Part shown: in pieces, positions 45,994 to 58,600 of the stretch
Layout of the letters: each line of letters begins with the position of its first letter
Numbering within the stretch: the first letter of the stretch is position 1
Assembly (NCBI GenBank): GCA_949357655.1
Contig: CASHTG010000018.1
Span: 1,364,001 to 1,428,000, forward strand
DNA length: 64,000 nt
DNA from: Parascedosporium putredinis
Taxonomy: Eukaryota > Ascomycota > Sordariomycetes > Microascales > Microascaceae
Direction of reading: 5' to 3'
Translations under genes and position numbers: made by a program
Notes under the pieces: generated by a model
Database searches by the model: none
What the model was told of the DNA's origin: nothing
What the model saw: the letters and a program-made list of their open reading frames with translations, nothing else

Positions 45994-48394
45994 GATTTTT
46001 CCAGCAAAATGTCATGTTTTCAATCACAAATGGCGATAGACGGGACTGTCCACGTTGCGCACCGCAGGTTTCTCTTGAACCCTGGCGAGATTCAAAGTGG
46101 GAGCCTCTAAAATGTTTTGTAACCAAGCACAGGCATGCACATGGGAGTTTCGCAACCTTTTTTTTTTCTTTCTCCTTTTTGTCGTCTTTTCTTTTTTGAT
46201 CCATATAATGTCTTAGCTCTTCCTTTCCCACCAAGCAAAGCAACGAAGGGGGAATAAATGATGGCGGGTAACAAATCGCTACCAATAAAAAATTATCTTT
46301 CTTCCTCTACAATATTTGTCCTGCTTTGATGTGGACATGTAACCAATGTGCTTAATCAGCTACGAAGCTCATCGAATCCAACCGCCGCCATCAATCAGCT
46401 TCGTGATGATTTCGTGTGTGAGCACCCGGATCAATGCGAAGGAATGACCGCGTAGACCGCCGAGGTGGTGCCCAAGTGCAGTCTTGCAAGGTTAAATCAA
46501 TTATTACACGTGCATGCACCCCAAGAGCCTCGTTTACCTGTAAAAAGGAATAATTTGCTCACTTGGGCTTGGCAGTGAGGTTTGGGCAGGATCTTGCGGG
46601 AATATCCCATGATGTCGACATGAATTGTTTGCCATCGTGGAGGTCAGCGCTACCAAGAATGTGTTCCTTCTTGGCTTCGCAAAGTCCTGAACTCATGCCG
46701 CCCTCTAATGCCGTTTGAGCCGCTCAGTCACGGGGCTCCGAAAACTAGCCCAGAGCAAGCCGATCCCGATAACCCACCTCTTCCACATGCAATGGATCTA
46801 TGGATACTTGTATGCAATCCATGAGAAGAGGTTGACGATTCACTGCTCTCACCACCTTCTCGTCGAAGCAACGGAGCCAACGTCCCCGTCATATCAATCA
46901 ACAAGTAGTCCCCTACGTAGATTCTAAAAAACCATTCCACGCGATGCTTCCATTAAAATAAAGCCAGCGTTATCCCAAATCCCAGAAACCAAGCAAAACC
47001 TTTCTTCTTTTCTTTTCCTTTGCATTTGGGCTCATATAAGCCACTATGGATAAATAGGCTCCCCACCTCCAACCCGCGCCAGCACGACCAACCAAGGTGA
47101 CGTCTAGTCAAATTGGTGCGGGTTTCAAAATGAGCAGGCTTCAATATTTCCCACTGAGCGTGATCAAGTTGGGAAGGAGGAAAGACCTCCATTGGGAAGT
47201 CATCGTCCCCACGCCACCGAGTTCCCCATATCTTCCCCAAGACTTCCCCACCCTTTCCCACATATGCCATATCGTGTGCCCACCATCCAGTGTCACGACG
47301 GTCAGATCTTGAAATAAACAAAGGGGCCAAGCCTTTTTCTCTCTTCTCTGCTGGCATATCGCTGTAAGAATCGCTCATCAGTGGTCCTCGCCGTGAGGTA
47401 TCCTGTCACCATGTCCCGTCCCCCTCTTCCGGTTGCCGCGCCCTCAACCCACCCTCGTCCTGGGCGCGTCTAGGCAATATCTCTTGCGCCGTCCCCTTCT
47501 ATGTGGCAATGCGTCAGGTCTCTCTTACTTCCTATATCCCGTCCGCTCTGTGCCAGCATTTACAAATTGCCCAGGACGGAGTGAGCTTTGTCCGGCTCGG
47601 CCTTCTCTTCTGCTCACAGCGGCTCGCAGTCTCTACTCTAGATTATCTCAGGATCTAGATGTAGTTGCATCCGCATTGCTCCCTCTGATTAGCAGTACAG
47701 TAAAACCACGAGCACCGATGGGGCCGAATGTATCTCTTTGGCGGTCCGGGCTTCCGAATGATGATATCGCTCTATCCTCTTCTAGAAGAGCTTCCAGAGG
47801 GCAGCCAAGCCAATGGATGTTAAACGCCACTCAATCTGACAGGGTCACACTGGAGAGATGAGACGAATTTGATCATACGGGTCATTGGCGAGATAAATCA
47901 AGATGGGGGACTAGGGCATATCCTTCTCTGCTCTTACAATTGACGTATTTCTCTTGCATGGAGAGCGGAAAGTAGGGTGGGAATAAAGGGAGGGAAGGGA
48001 AGGGAATAGAGAGAGAGAGAGAAAAAAACCTGGGGCCAAGCATCCTTCCCATTCTCGCGATATTAACTCTTATTGAGGAGGGGTGGCCGAACATGGGGGA
48101 GGTGACTGGGATATGGGAGGGAACCATCATCTAGAAGATTAAGGGCCCGGGTAGGAGCCGAGAGCACTTCTCCACACGGTAAGGCGGATGCCGGTATAAA
48201 TATGCGCGTCCTCGTCACCGAGATGAAGGCTTGCAAAAACCCATTCCTCTCGATCGTTCAAGGCACTTTCCCTCTTTCCTCAAGTCATACTCGGACACAA
48301 TTATCTCCCATCCAGTCAGCGACTGCTACGAACCTTGCTCCCCCTCCCCTAACCCTTCGTACCTTTCCCCTACCTCCTCCCAACCCCCATCATC
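45994..48394. other. 2.4-kb spacer, no gene seen
   Basis: Between the PTETEEP gene and the LPMO gene. A T-rich 3' flank lies at 46158-46196, and a motif aatggatctatggata at 46791-46806. A TATAAATA element at 48195-48202 serves the next gene. No coding signal. Confidence 0.5.
48195..48202 (+). promoter_or_regulatory. TATA box of the LPMO gene
   Basis: TATAAATA, about 200 bp upstream of the ATG at 48395, followed by a CT-rich leader. Confidence 0.6.
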
Positions 48395-49165
48395 ATGAAG
48401 CTCCTACGCCTCCTCGCCGCCACCGGCGCCGCCAGCGCACACACCATCTTCGTCTCCCTCGAAGTCGACGGCCAAAACCTCGGCATCTCCAACGGCGTCC
48501 GCACGCCCAGCTACGACGGCCCCATCATGGACGTCTCGTCCCAGTCCCTCGCGTGCAACGGCGACCCCAACCCCACCATGGCCACCGACACCGTCATCGA
48601 CGTCAAGGCCGGCTCCACCGTGACCGCCATCTGGCGGCACACCCTCGACTCCGGCCCGGAGAACGTCATGGATGCCAGCCACGTCGGCCCCACCATCGCC
48701 TACCTCAAAAAGTCGACGACGCCAAGACGGCCGCCGGCCCCGGCGACGGCTGGTTCAAGATCCAGGAAGACGGCTACAGCGGCGGCGTGTGGGGCACGTC
48801 CAAGGTGATTCAGAACGGCGGCAAGCACGCCATCACCATTCCCGAGTGCATCGAGGAGGGCCAGTACCTGCTTCGCGCGGAGATGATTGCTCTTCACGGC
48901 GCTGGTACCTACCCCGGTGCTCAGTTCTACATGGAGTGCGCCCAGATCAACGTCGTCGGTGCGAGCGGCGCCAAGAAGCCCTCCACCGTCAGCCTACCCG
49001 GCGCCTACTCTGTAAGTTTATCTCATCATCGTCACCTTGTATCACCGCGCCTGTGGCTAACACGATTTGCGAATATCAGGGCTCCGACCCGGGCGTCCAA
49101 ATTAGCGTCTATTACCCCCTATCGAGAACTATGTCGTCCCCGGCCCACAGGTATTCACCTGCTAA
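48395..49165 (+). CDS. AA9 lytic polysaccharide monooxygenase (no CBM)
   Basis: Secreted copper enzyme that oxidatively cleaves cellulose or related glucans. Exons are 48395-49011 and 49080-49165. The signal peptide MKLLRLLAATGAASA is followed directly by His16 (HTIF), the N-terminal ligand of the histidine brace. The second ligand is His96 in ASHVGPTIAYLKK. Near the end, ALHGAG and QFYMECAQI supply the second-sphere His and Gln and the axial Tyr. One-base losses at 48707-48712 (KK-VDDAKTAAG) and 49115-49119 (YYP-PIENYVVPG) break the frame. Restoring them gives exactly 235 codons ending in PQVFTC. There is no carbohydrate-binding module. The gene lies next to wall-protein genes, so a plant-wall or host-surface setting is possible. 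Confidence 0.9.
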
Positions 49166-50149
49166 GCAGAGTGATGCTTAAATGATGAGACAATCACAGG
49201 GCGAGGAAGATGTTTTGCATAAGGATACAGTGGAGTTGAAATCATATAGACTGTAGGATGGACTTTATTATCTTCTTTGTTCCATTTTTTTTTCATTCAA
49301 ATCCCCGGATATCGGATGTCCTCGGGCAAGTGGGGATCATTTTGGGAGCCGCTCTCTTGCGATGGAGCTGACGGCTGGAAAACGTCTGGCTCACCAATAC
49401 AATGGATCTATCAAGTAGAGTCTGTCTATTATAAATAGACCCTTACCTTTCCAATCGCTTCAATGCAGTCCACCGTATCTACCTTGCCGTGCAGATTCGC
49501 AGCCCTTTTCGGGTATCGCTGACAATACCTACATGGTTGGCATTCCCCATTTTCTATCACATCCATTCCATCCGTCCATCCATGGATGAATGAATGGAAC
49601 TCTTCTTCCCTTGCTCTACACGTAGCCCTTGTAGCCCACATGTAACCTCTGCATTACGCCTTGTCAAACGGCTCATTTCTAGTCCTGACCGGCCTTCTCC
49701 CGCCTCACCGGCCGGATAAATCGGTTCACCTGGTGCGATGCAGCCGCAATCGTGGTTCTGCAGGAGGCCACGGCCCCATGACGCAGACAAAGGAGATTAG
49801 AATAACGCTGCGTTTCATTCAAATATCAATCAAGTTCCCTCCGCCTAGCCTACCATGCTCCTCGATGCCCATACTCTGATATCGTTCCAGCTCGCCAGAC
49901 GAGGAAAAACCACGGTGACTCACGACGCCCGTATGAAAGATGGGGAGCCTCTGCTCGACCATTAGCCTCCGGCTCCAACTACCATTTGCTTGAAGCATCC
50001 ATGGATCTATCTTTCCGTAATCTATCAGATGGCGCCCAAAGTAAAAGCTCTTGCGTTCTCCTTCTTTTTCTTTCTTTCTAATTACAACCCGCCGCCACCC
50101 ATATTTACAGTACAGCGTAGCGGTGGGTACCTAGTCTCTCCAAGTCTCA
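49166..50149. other. Convergent spacer, no gene seen
   Basis: Between the LPMO (+) and NPT1 (-) stops. It carries three copies of a GGATC/CATGGAT motif (49401, 49574-49592, 49995-50011). No gene supported. Confidence 0.55.
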
Positions 50150-51671
50150 TCATTTTCCCCATCGGGCTGTCTCGTCACCCTGTTCCCAGTCGCGCTCAAC
50201 GTATCCGAGCTCCTCCTTGACTCTGTGAACAGTGTCCTTGTCGCCTGTATTCTTGCCAATATTATCACTAGAGCCGGGAGTTAGCGACAACGAGGCAAAC
50301 ATACGCGGAATTGGAGAGGGGCAGACCAACCTAATCTTGACAGCGGGCCTTCCGGCCGCGGAGCTAAGCTTGATGACGATGTTCAGGGAAGAGACTTTGT
50401 GCCGTCCGAAAGATGAAGGAAATCGTTGGTGAGGTAGGTTCCTACACCGAATGTCGGCTGGAATCCGTGATCCTCGGACAGTTTCTTGTATTCCAAGCAG
50501 CGATCAACGTCCAGAGAGTCCGAGAACACGATTGTCTTCTTACCAACCACGCCTGCTTTGTCATAGTAGTCACGAAGCAGCTTAACAAAAGACGCGGGGT
50601 TCCCGGAATCCTGCCTCACGCCGTTGAAGACCTCTGCGTAGGTCTGCACTCTGCCGCTGTCGTCCTTGAAGCGATCGACCGACAAGCCCTCTTCCGCCGG
50701 GGTCACGGGAAGACTAAAAGCCTTGAGGAACTCTTGCGTGCCAAAAGTGTCGGTCAGGGCGATGCCAAGCTTCCCACCAAAGGAATCGACCCACAAGCGG
50801 AGCGCGTGTTCTGTTGCGTTCTTGTAGTCACCCGTGATTGCGGCCACTCCCATGAACCATTCGTGAGCGACGGTGCCCACGGGGATGCCGAATCGCATCG
50901 CCAAATGGACGTTGCTCGTACCGGTTAGTTTACCAGAGAGACCCTTTGCCTCGGCTTCCTTGGAAGCCTTCACGAGACCGCGAAAGACAAGAGCCTGGGT
51001 GTGATAATCGCGTCGGCGGCGCGTGCCAAACTCGGAAACGACACAGCCAGCTTCTAGTAGGCGCATTCCCTTGTCGAACGCGGCTTCTTCCTGGCCGTCA
51101 TAACTCCAATCGGTGTCCATGTAACGGAAATACGCCTCGGAAGTCAGTGCCAGCATAGGAATCTCGTAGAGAATAGTGCCGGCCCAACTACCCTTAATTT
51201 CCATAGCAACATCACCAATGTCCGATGCCGAGCCCGTGTCATCCCCGACGGGCGTAAAAGTCATCTTGACTTGGCGGCGAGGGTCAAGGCGGAACTCCTT
51301 GAGGAACGCCAGGTACTCAGCATTCAGATAATCGCAATGAGTCTTGAGAAACCGATACTCTTCATCGGAAAGGCTTATATTACCCAGCTCTAGTACCCGG
51401 GTAGATTAGCGATTGAGCACTTGACGCGCGTCTCGGCGGTGCAAAGGCGGGGAGGGGCGCGGCTATCAGCGCATACTTTGGACCTGCTTCTCCAGCCACT
51501 CGAAGGCTTCTCGCGAGAGTTTCTTTTCATGGGTGCGGTTGGTAAAAGAATACGTCACGGGTACATCTTTGAAATATTTCATGACGGCGCATTGCATTGT
51601 GAGTTTGTAAAGATCCGTATCCAGGAAGGATATGACCCCTCCGGGAACGGAGATGCGTTAGAAAAGTCCAT
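50150..51671 (-). CDS. NPT1: Nicotinate phosphoribosyltransferase
   Basis: Converts nicotinate plus PRPP to nicotinate mononucleotide in the NAD salvage (Preiss-Handler) pathway. Exons are 51671-51477, 51389-50331 and 50267-50150. With one base restored near 51637 and one near 50386, the length is exactly 458 codons, close to the family norm. Landmarks are FLDTDLYKLTMQCAV, VPVTYSFTNR, EEYRFLKTHCDYLN, EFGTRRRRDYHTQ, GTSNVHLAMRFGIPVGT-HEWFMG, VRQDSGNPASF, IVFSDSLD and GVGTYLTNDF. The start is taken at MDFSNASPFPEG; further in-frame ATGs upstream (to 51791) would extend it. The last intron has an unusual GTTGGT donor, but phases fit. Divergent from UTP4. Confidence 0.93.
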
Positions 51672-52982
51672 TATTCCTGCGGAGCCGCGAGGCTTTGAAA
51701 AGGAGACGAATCCAGTGATATCAAAATTAAACCCTCGGGTTTCCAGCTCATTCGGCCTCAGCGAGGTGAGGTCTTGGGTAGGTTGTGTCAAGCAAGGGGT
51801 TAGTCTAGGAGTGGTGAGACAGTGAGAGGTTGTGGTGTGGGATATGGTAGGAGTCAGAGTAGTGCTGAGGTGAATGGGAAAACTGTGGATTCTTGGTGTT
51901 TATTAGCAAGATTAGGAGGAACTTGAGGAAACCAAAGTTTAGTCACAGCTTGAGGCGACAAGCATCTAGAAAAATATCCCGATATAGGAGAGGGATTTAT
52001 AGTAGTCAAGGGAGGGAAAGCAGCAGGTTAAAAGATGAAATAAAAGATAAAAATACAGTCAGAAACATTCTCATCAATATTAACACTAAGATTTTCTCCA
52101 GGGTACTTTTCATCAAGAAATCAACAACCTAGAAGGCTCTTTGTAGTTTTGGAGGGAACCAAAGAGTAGAGGGAACTTTGTTTGGCTTGGGTACTCTTTG
52201 GCCTCGGTATGTGGTGCATGCGCCATCCATCTATGGACAGATCCCTTTGTTCATTGACTCAGAAAGGGGGATCAGTTGATGAGCTCATTTATCCTTCTAC
52301 TTCCAGGTTCAACTATCTCATAATTTGACACAAAGCCAGAAATTTGACAACTCAGAGGTCAAGATGAAATGGAAAAAGCAAAGGAGCTATTGATTGGTAT
52401 TTACAGATGATTCAATGTCCTGTTCTACTTCTCTATTACGTAGCCATATCGTCTATAGAAGAGACCATGTGAGGAAGCTTCTATATCTATATAGAGAGAG
52501 AGAAATCATCACCTTTAAAGAGTTAGAAACATGAGATGGGCTAGGTTAAAGTGAGAGAGCAAACCCTCAGTATTAAGTGAATGCTGAGTTGAGGGATTGA
52601 GATGGAAAGATCAATGGATCAATGTGGGGTGGAGGGGTAACTCGCGCACAGACCACTCCAACTGTGGCTGGCTTCATCACCAGCAGATGTACGAAGTAGA
52701 TGCTCCCTAAGCAAAGCATACTCCACCGCCTTCCAGAATTTCTGGCAGAAAAAAAAATATTCTTTTGGCGGGAGCCAGGGTCGCAAGCATCACGGCAGCC
52801 AAGGAGCCGCACTTCACCCCTCCGTTGACCTTGAGCAATTCCTTTCCCCTCCGCCATTTCCCCTCCCCCTTGCGGAAACAGAGATCGAACTCCCCGATCT
52901 TGGGCTTCTAGTCAGAGTCCTCCAAAAGAAAAATCCAAGACTCGCTTTTGGGGGCATCGGCCGCCACAAGTCCTCCATCCCC
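51672..52982. promoter_or_regulatory. Divergent NPT1/UTP4 intergenic region with an A/T-rich core
   Basis: 1.3 kb between two housekeeping starts. About 51,860-52,560 is visibly richer in A/T than the rest of the window. No supported gene. Confidence 0.5.
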
Positions 52983-55676
52983 ATGGATATCCACCGTTGC
53001 CGTTTCCTGCCGTACCCTCCCTCCGCCATCAATGCCATCGCCTTCTCCCACCCGAACGCGCAGAACCCCGAGCAAGCATTGAGCTCGCGTCTTGCCATTG
53101 GACGCGAAAATGGCGACATCGAGATCTGGAACCCACTCAATGGCACGTGGCTCCAGGAAAAGGTCATCTACGGCGGCAGCAACCGAAGCATCGACGGTTT
53201 GGTGTGGGTGACGGATCCCGATCAGAAACTTCCCGACGGAAAGATTGCCGTTGGGCGTATGCGCCTCTTCAGCATTGGGTCGAGCTCCAGTATAACCGAA
53301 TGGGACCTCGTCGAGGGCGCTACCAAGCGTCACGCTACCGGCAATCATGGCGAGATCTGGTGTCTCGCCGCACAGCCCGCCTCGTCTGGGAAGTCCGGCT
53401 CCCAAGTCAGCCGCCTCGTTGCCGGTACGATTAAGGAGAGCTCATCAGCTATTCTATAGAAGACGATACCTTGCGCTTCGATAGGGTCCTGGTCCGCTCG
53501 CAAGCCAAGAAGCATCAGGCCCTAAGCCTCGCCTTTGCGAACTCGCACACGGCCGTCGTCGGCTGCTCGGACAGCACTCTGCGCATATACGACACGAGGA
53601 AGGGTATGCTCATGCATACGATGACACTCGGATCCGATCTTGCTGGGGGGCTAGGGACATTATCGTGTGGTCTGTCAAGTGTCTGCCAGACGGCGATATC
53701 GTGTCCGCCGACTCCACTGGTCAGATCTGCATCTGGGACTCCAAGACGTATACCCAAACCCAAAGGCTTCAAAGTCACGACTCGGACGCCCTTTCGCTAG
53801 CTGTCAGTGCGGACGGGACCGTTATTGCGAGCGGTGGCATGGACAGGAGAACAATTTTCTACAAGAAGGTCGCTGGTAGCGATCGATGGGGCAAGGTCTG
53901 GGGGAGGCGCTATCACGAGCACGACGTCAAGGCCATGGCAGCTTTTGAAAGCGGAAACAAGAGCGTCGTTGTTTCTGGAGGTATGGTCTTGTTTCGCAGT
54001 ATTCTTTCCATTGCCGCCAGTTGCTAACAATCCCATTAGGTCCCGACTCCGCTCCCGTCGTTCTGCCTATGAGGGAGCTCGGCCTCGAGAATCATCGAAA
54101 GCTAGCACACTTACCCCAGCAACCGCCAGTTGTCAGCGCGGCATCCGCACGGTTCATCGTGAGCTGGTGGAATCAAGAAATCCACGTCTGGTCGCTTCAG
54201 CGGCCGTTCGGTCCGCTGTTCAAACAGTCGTCCGGCTTGAGCGTCGATGGCAACCAGAAACTGCTCAAGACGATTGTGCTCAACACCGAGTCCAACATCT
54301 CATCCGCGGTGGTGAACTCAGCCGGCACCTTCCTCGCGGTTTCCTCCGCGGCGTCCGGCGTCAAGGCCTTTTCCCTCCGCCACAGCCAACCCGCGGCGCC
54401 TGCCGACGTTCAGGTCTCCCCATCCAGCTCCCCGCCGAGTTCTCTCAACTCGGAGCATCCAGCCTCACCCTGTCACCGGACTCACAATGGCTTTGCATTG
54501 TACAAGACGGAAAAACTGTCCTCTTGTCCAAGGTCAACCGCCAAAGTGGCTCAGGCGGCTCGGCTCCAGTATTCTCCTTGCTTAAACCCCAAAAATTGAA
54601 GCGTCTAAGGCGGGAAGTCCCTCGGCATAGGCTCCTTGGTGGTCTCGGCTCTTACGACCGGAGCATTACTAAAGTCTGCTTCTCTCCCGACAGCAAAATG
54701 TTGGCCACCGTGGATTTGGCTGGTTACATCGATACCTGGGTGTCACAGGGCGTCAAGAAGCTCAAGTCTGAAGCGGAGGAGGAACAGGATGAGGACGTCA
54801 ATTCTTCATCCTCCTCGGATTCCGAGGCAGAGGTCCCCGAGGCAGAGACGAGGAATGGCCAAGGACACAAGAGGAGCAAGTGGACACGGAACCCTTCCTC
54901 CCGCAAACTTCCCAAGCTTTCGTCAACCCCCATCGTATTATCGTTTTCTCACGACGTTCCACGCACGACGATGACGAATGGTGACTCGGAAAAAGCTGCA
55001 GATGCGACGGTGCCCGATGACTATACTCTTATGGCAGTCACTGCACCCTTTGACGTTCTAGCCTTCCACCCTCTCAAAGGCTCGCTTACGAACTGGACAA
55101 GACGGACGAGGGGTGGCCTACTACCGCCCGAGATGCTCAACGTACGTGAAGTCGCCAAGGGAGTGGTATGGCAGGGATCACGTGCGTGGATCTATGGACC
55201 GAATTTCATCTTCATGCTCGACCTACACCTCGACCCCAAGATCTCGTCCTCGTACAGCAAGAAGCGCAAGAGGTTGGATGTCGATAGTGGAGCTGGTAAC
55301 CGGATGCAAGTAGGCGCACTTGGCCCCCACAAGGTTTACAAGTTTGATGGCACCTCGAAAGAGTCACAGGCGCTGGTCAACGAGACCCGGAACGGGGATG
55401 AGATGGACGTCAGCGACGACGACGGCAATGACGAGGGCATCACTACGCAGAGCGGAGAGCTGATGGCGTTGAGGAAAAGGAAACGGGCGAGGAAAGAAAG
55501 GAGTCAGGACGAGGTGGTGGACGACCACCAAGTACCGGCCCATCCTGGGCATCGTGCCCTTGAGCAACGCGCCGTCCCTCGAACACCAGGTCGAGGTTGC
55601 CCTGATCGAAAGGCCGCACTGGGCCATCGACCTCCCGGAGCGCTACGTCTCGAACAAGGACCGGACGTACTACTAA
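52983..55676 (+). CDS. UTP4: U3 snoRNA-associated WD40 protein UTP4 (cirhin family)
   Basis: Component of the t-UTP (UtpA) part of the small-subunit processome in the nucleolus, needed for 18S rRNA maturation. The start MDIHRCRFLPYPPSAINAIAFS is the family N-terminus. Exons are 52983-53980 and 54040-55676. Consecutive WD40 blades are visible: LAIGRENGDIEIWNP, AVVGCSDSTLRIYDTRKG, GDIVSADSTGQICIWDSKT and SLAVSADGTVIASGGMDR. Later come FIVSWWNQEIHVWSLQR and KVCFSPDSKMLATVDLAGY. An acidic Ser/Asp/Glu insert lies near 54770-54870. It ends HWAIDLPERYVSNKDRTYY. Several one-base shifts at homopolymers occur, for example near 53440, near 53650, near 54430, near 54610 and near 55540. Total length is about 880 residues, normal for fungi. 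Confidence 0.92.
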
Positions 55677-58600
55677 CCCTTCTCCTCCGTCTCTCTGCAT
55701 TCTTCCATTAGTCGCGCTTTCCGCCGTCTGGCAGTCGAGGTTGACGTGGCCCCCTCCCTGCGGGCAACACCAATTGGGAGGGCGACGAGGCGCCCATACC
55801 CCGCTCGATCTGCGCATGCTTCTGCACTCATCGCATCGCATCGAACCCACAAGCTTGTTTCTGTTTAGTTTACGATGTCTAGTTTCGGTCAATATAGATC
55901 TAACTATCTTTGCGTGTGTCCAGGCGGTGAAGATTTCCAAGCGTTGAAGTATCGATTTGTCTCATACGAGTGCGACACGCCCTCTCCACGGACCAGGGTG
56001 CGCATACGTAGTGGATACTTGCTCCCTTTCTTGTCCAACACACATGCCGAGGGACAGCAACGAGTTTAGAGTGGGATAGGTTATGGCTCGACGCTCCGGA
56101 GGCGGACTCTGAAGCCGACCTAGGGCAAAGGTATCCATGGTAGTTTGTCCTTTGTCTATCTTAACATCACGACACTTTGGTTTATCGTTTCCCCTCCCTC
56201 CCTCCCTCTCTACCCCCTCTCTTCTCTACCGCTACTATGTGGATGTACAGTGAATCCGTGTACAGATGTGCGCTACGACTCTTACTACGTACACTCCGTC
56301 CTAGTAGACCTTGGCCGGGTACCATGGCCCATGATTCTGAAAACTGGACGCCGGCTCCAAAGCTTGCGTACCACTTGCCTCCAGACATGACGAAAACATA
56401 TCCCTTTTTGGAAGATTTGAGTGATCCCGGGTCCAACCTAGATGTGGGGTGTAAGCAGGCAGAGAGGAGAGATATATGTAGGCAGATAGGAGAGATAGGG
56501 TTGATTCTCCAAGACCAACACGAATTAGGAAAAGAAAGGGAACCCGAAAAGAAGAAGAAACAGAAAAAAATAAAGAAAAAGGCCTCGATGACGGAACAAC
56601 TACCAACATCGCCGGAGTTCGAGGTTGAGAAAAGGCCAATTACGCGCGTCCTGTTTCCCGCAAGGGTTCCTCGTGGCGCGGGGCGGGACCACTCGGCGTC
56701 ACGAGGCCTTCGCCACGGCCACTGCTCTTTGAAGTTGGGACGAGGCAGAAACAAGTTTGGGGAAACTCGTCAATGTTGGTACCTAGTGTTCGCCTTCCCT
56801 TCAGGCTCCCGGTGTCGACGGTGTAAGGCTACGTATATTTCATGGATGTAGGCAGACATCAATCAGAGTGCGCACGGCGCAGAGGGAAGACATCGGGGAA
56901 ACGAGGCATACGAATCGACACGCAATATCGAGGGCTCGCTGTTCCCAACGGTTTCTAGGCTCATCGAATTTCCAGAAAGCCGGCCAGTGCCTACGAAACC
57001 TGATGTTAGAAAGCATGGTAGACCGCCCACAATCCACTAGAATCCGGACCTGGTGCGCAACAATCGCTAGCCTGGAAGCTTTTGCCTTGTCTCTTCTTGG
57101 CCACATTGCCTTCCCCTTGTTATCGATCACCCCTTTTTCCATTTTGTTTTCCTTTTTCTTTTTCTTTTTCTTCCTTAGTTTTCTCTTCTTCATGCCTACT
57201 ATACTTACGGTGTTCCGGATGTTTAGTTTTAGTGGAGGCTATTTGGTGGCGTGTTCCTCTGGCCGCAAAAGGCACTTGGTGGCCCTCGAAAGGAAATGGC
57301 GTCTTGGCAGGGACCAAAGGCCTCCATGTGCGTTGTTCAAAAAGGGAAAGATTGGAGATGCGGCACAAACCGATTCCAGAACACGGGAATGGGGCAAAAA
57401 CCAACGACTGGCCAAGTGGAGATAAAGTGGAACAGAAAACTCGCCGTCTCTGACCAGACCTTCGATTCCAATCTATCTCGGAAGCGGTTGATCTTTTTCA
57501 GCATCTCGTTTCCCCCTGCTTTTCGACGTTTCCTTTGAATGAAACCTGCCATCCTCTCACATCCGCTTTCCCTTCGTAATCCCGTAATCGGGGCTCTTGC
57601 AATGCTGACGTGAAAGCCAAGGGCAGGGACGCAATGGGTGAAATCGGATAAAAGCCTAAACGCGGTAAATAAGGAACATAGGAAGAAGCAAAGGACGGGA
57701 TGGAAGTATCCACAGGCTCAAGCTCAGGTTGACACGCCTACGGTCCCGCTTCTCTCCCCTCCCTACCCCCATCCACGGCTTGCAATCCTCCTCGCCCTCA
57801 CCTCCGTGATCGAAAAGGTGGGGGAGGAGAGAGAAGAAGAGGGTATGGAAAGAAGCGAGATATTGGCAAGTTGAGTTGAGCGATCTCACCGCAAGTCAGT
57901 GCAAAGAAGAGCCTGGCCAGCCAGCAGCCGACAAGGCCTCACACTCCGATAACCAACAGCCGGGCATTGACATGCCTCAGACACAAATTAATGACCGTTG
58001 AGCCTCATAAACCGAGTCAAGTATATAGGCCGACAAGTTGTTTCGTTTTTAATAATCATAATTCATGATTCAGGCGTCCCGCCTTCCACGATCTTCATCG
58101 CGCACGCTCCCCAAACAAGTTGTCGTCCACGCAAGCTCGCCCCCGTCGTCTTGGTCGCAAACCCGTCCATAATATATGGGAGATGCGGGCTTGGCGATTG
58201 CAAATTGCTCGTAGCACCCTTTGCAAGTATTCTCTTAGGGCTGTCCTACACCAGCCGATCGCCGGCGGAAAACACTCGAAAAATAGCCATTTGATACAGG
58301 CCAAGATGTGTGAGGGGGCCAGACTGGCAAGGGTGCGAGGTAATACCCAAGGACAAAGACCAAAAAGGGGCAATGTCGAGATTCCAACGGAATGGATGAC
58401 GCGTCACTCGGTGTCGTCGTCTTTTTCTGCCCTTTGCGTGGCTTCCCACACCCCCTCCGCCCCCAATGGGAAGGGAGGAAAAAGTCTTGGCGTCTGACCC
58501 AGCTCTTTCCGTCTTTGTCAACCATTGTCGTGTACTTTGGTACCTGTTCCATTTTTGTCATTCGCCATCTTCGATCCTCACTATTACTTTTTGGCTGGCC

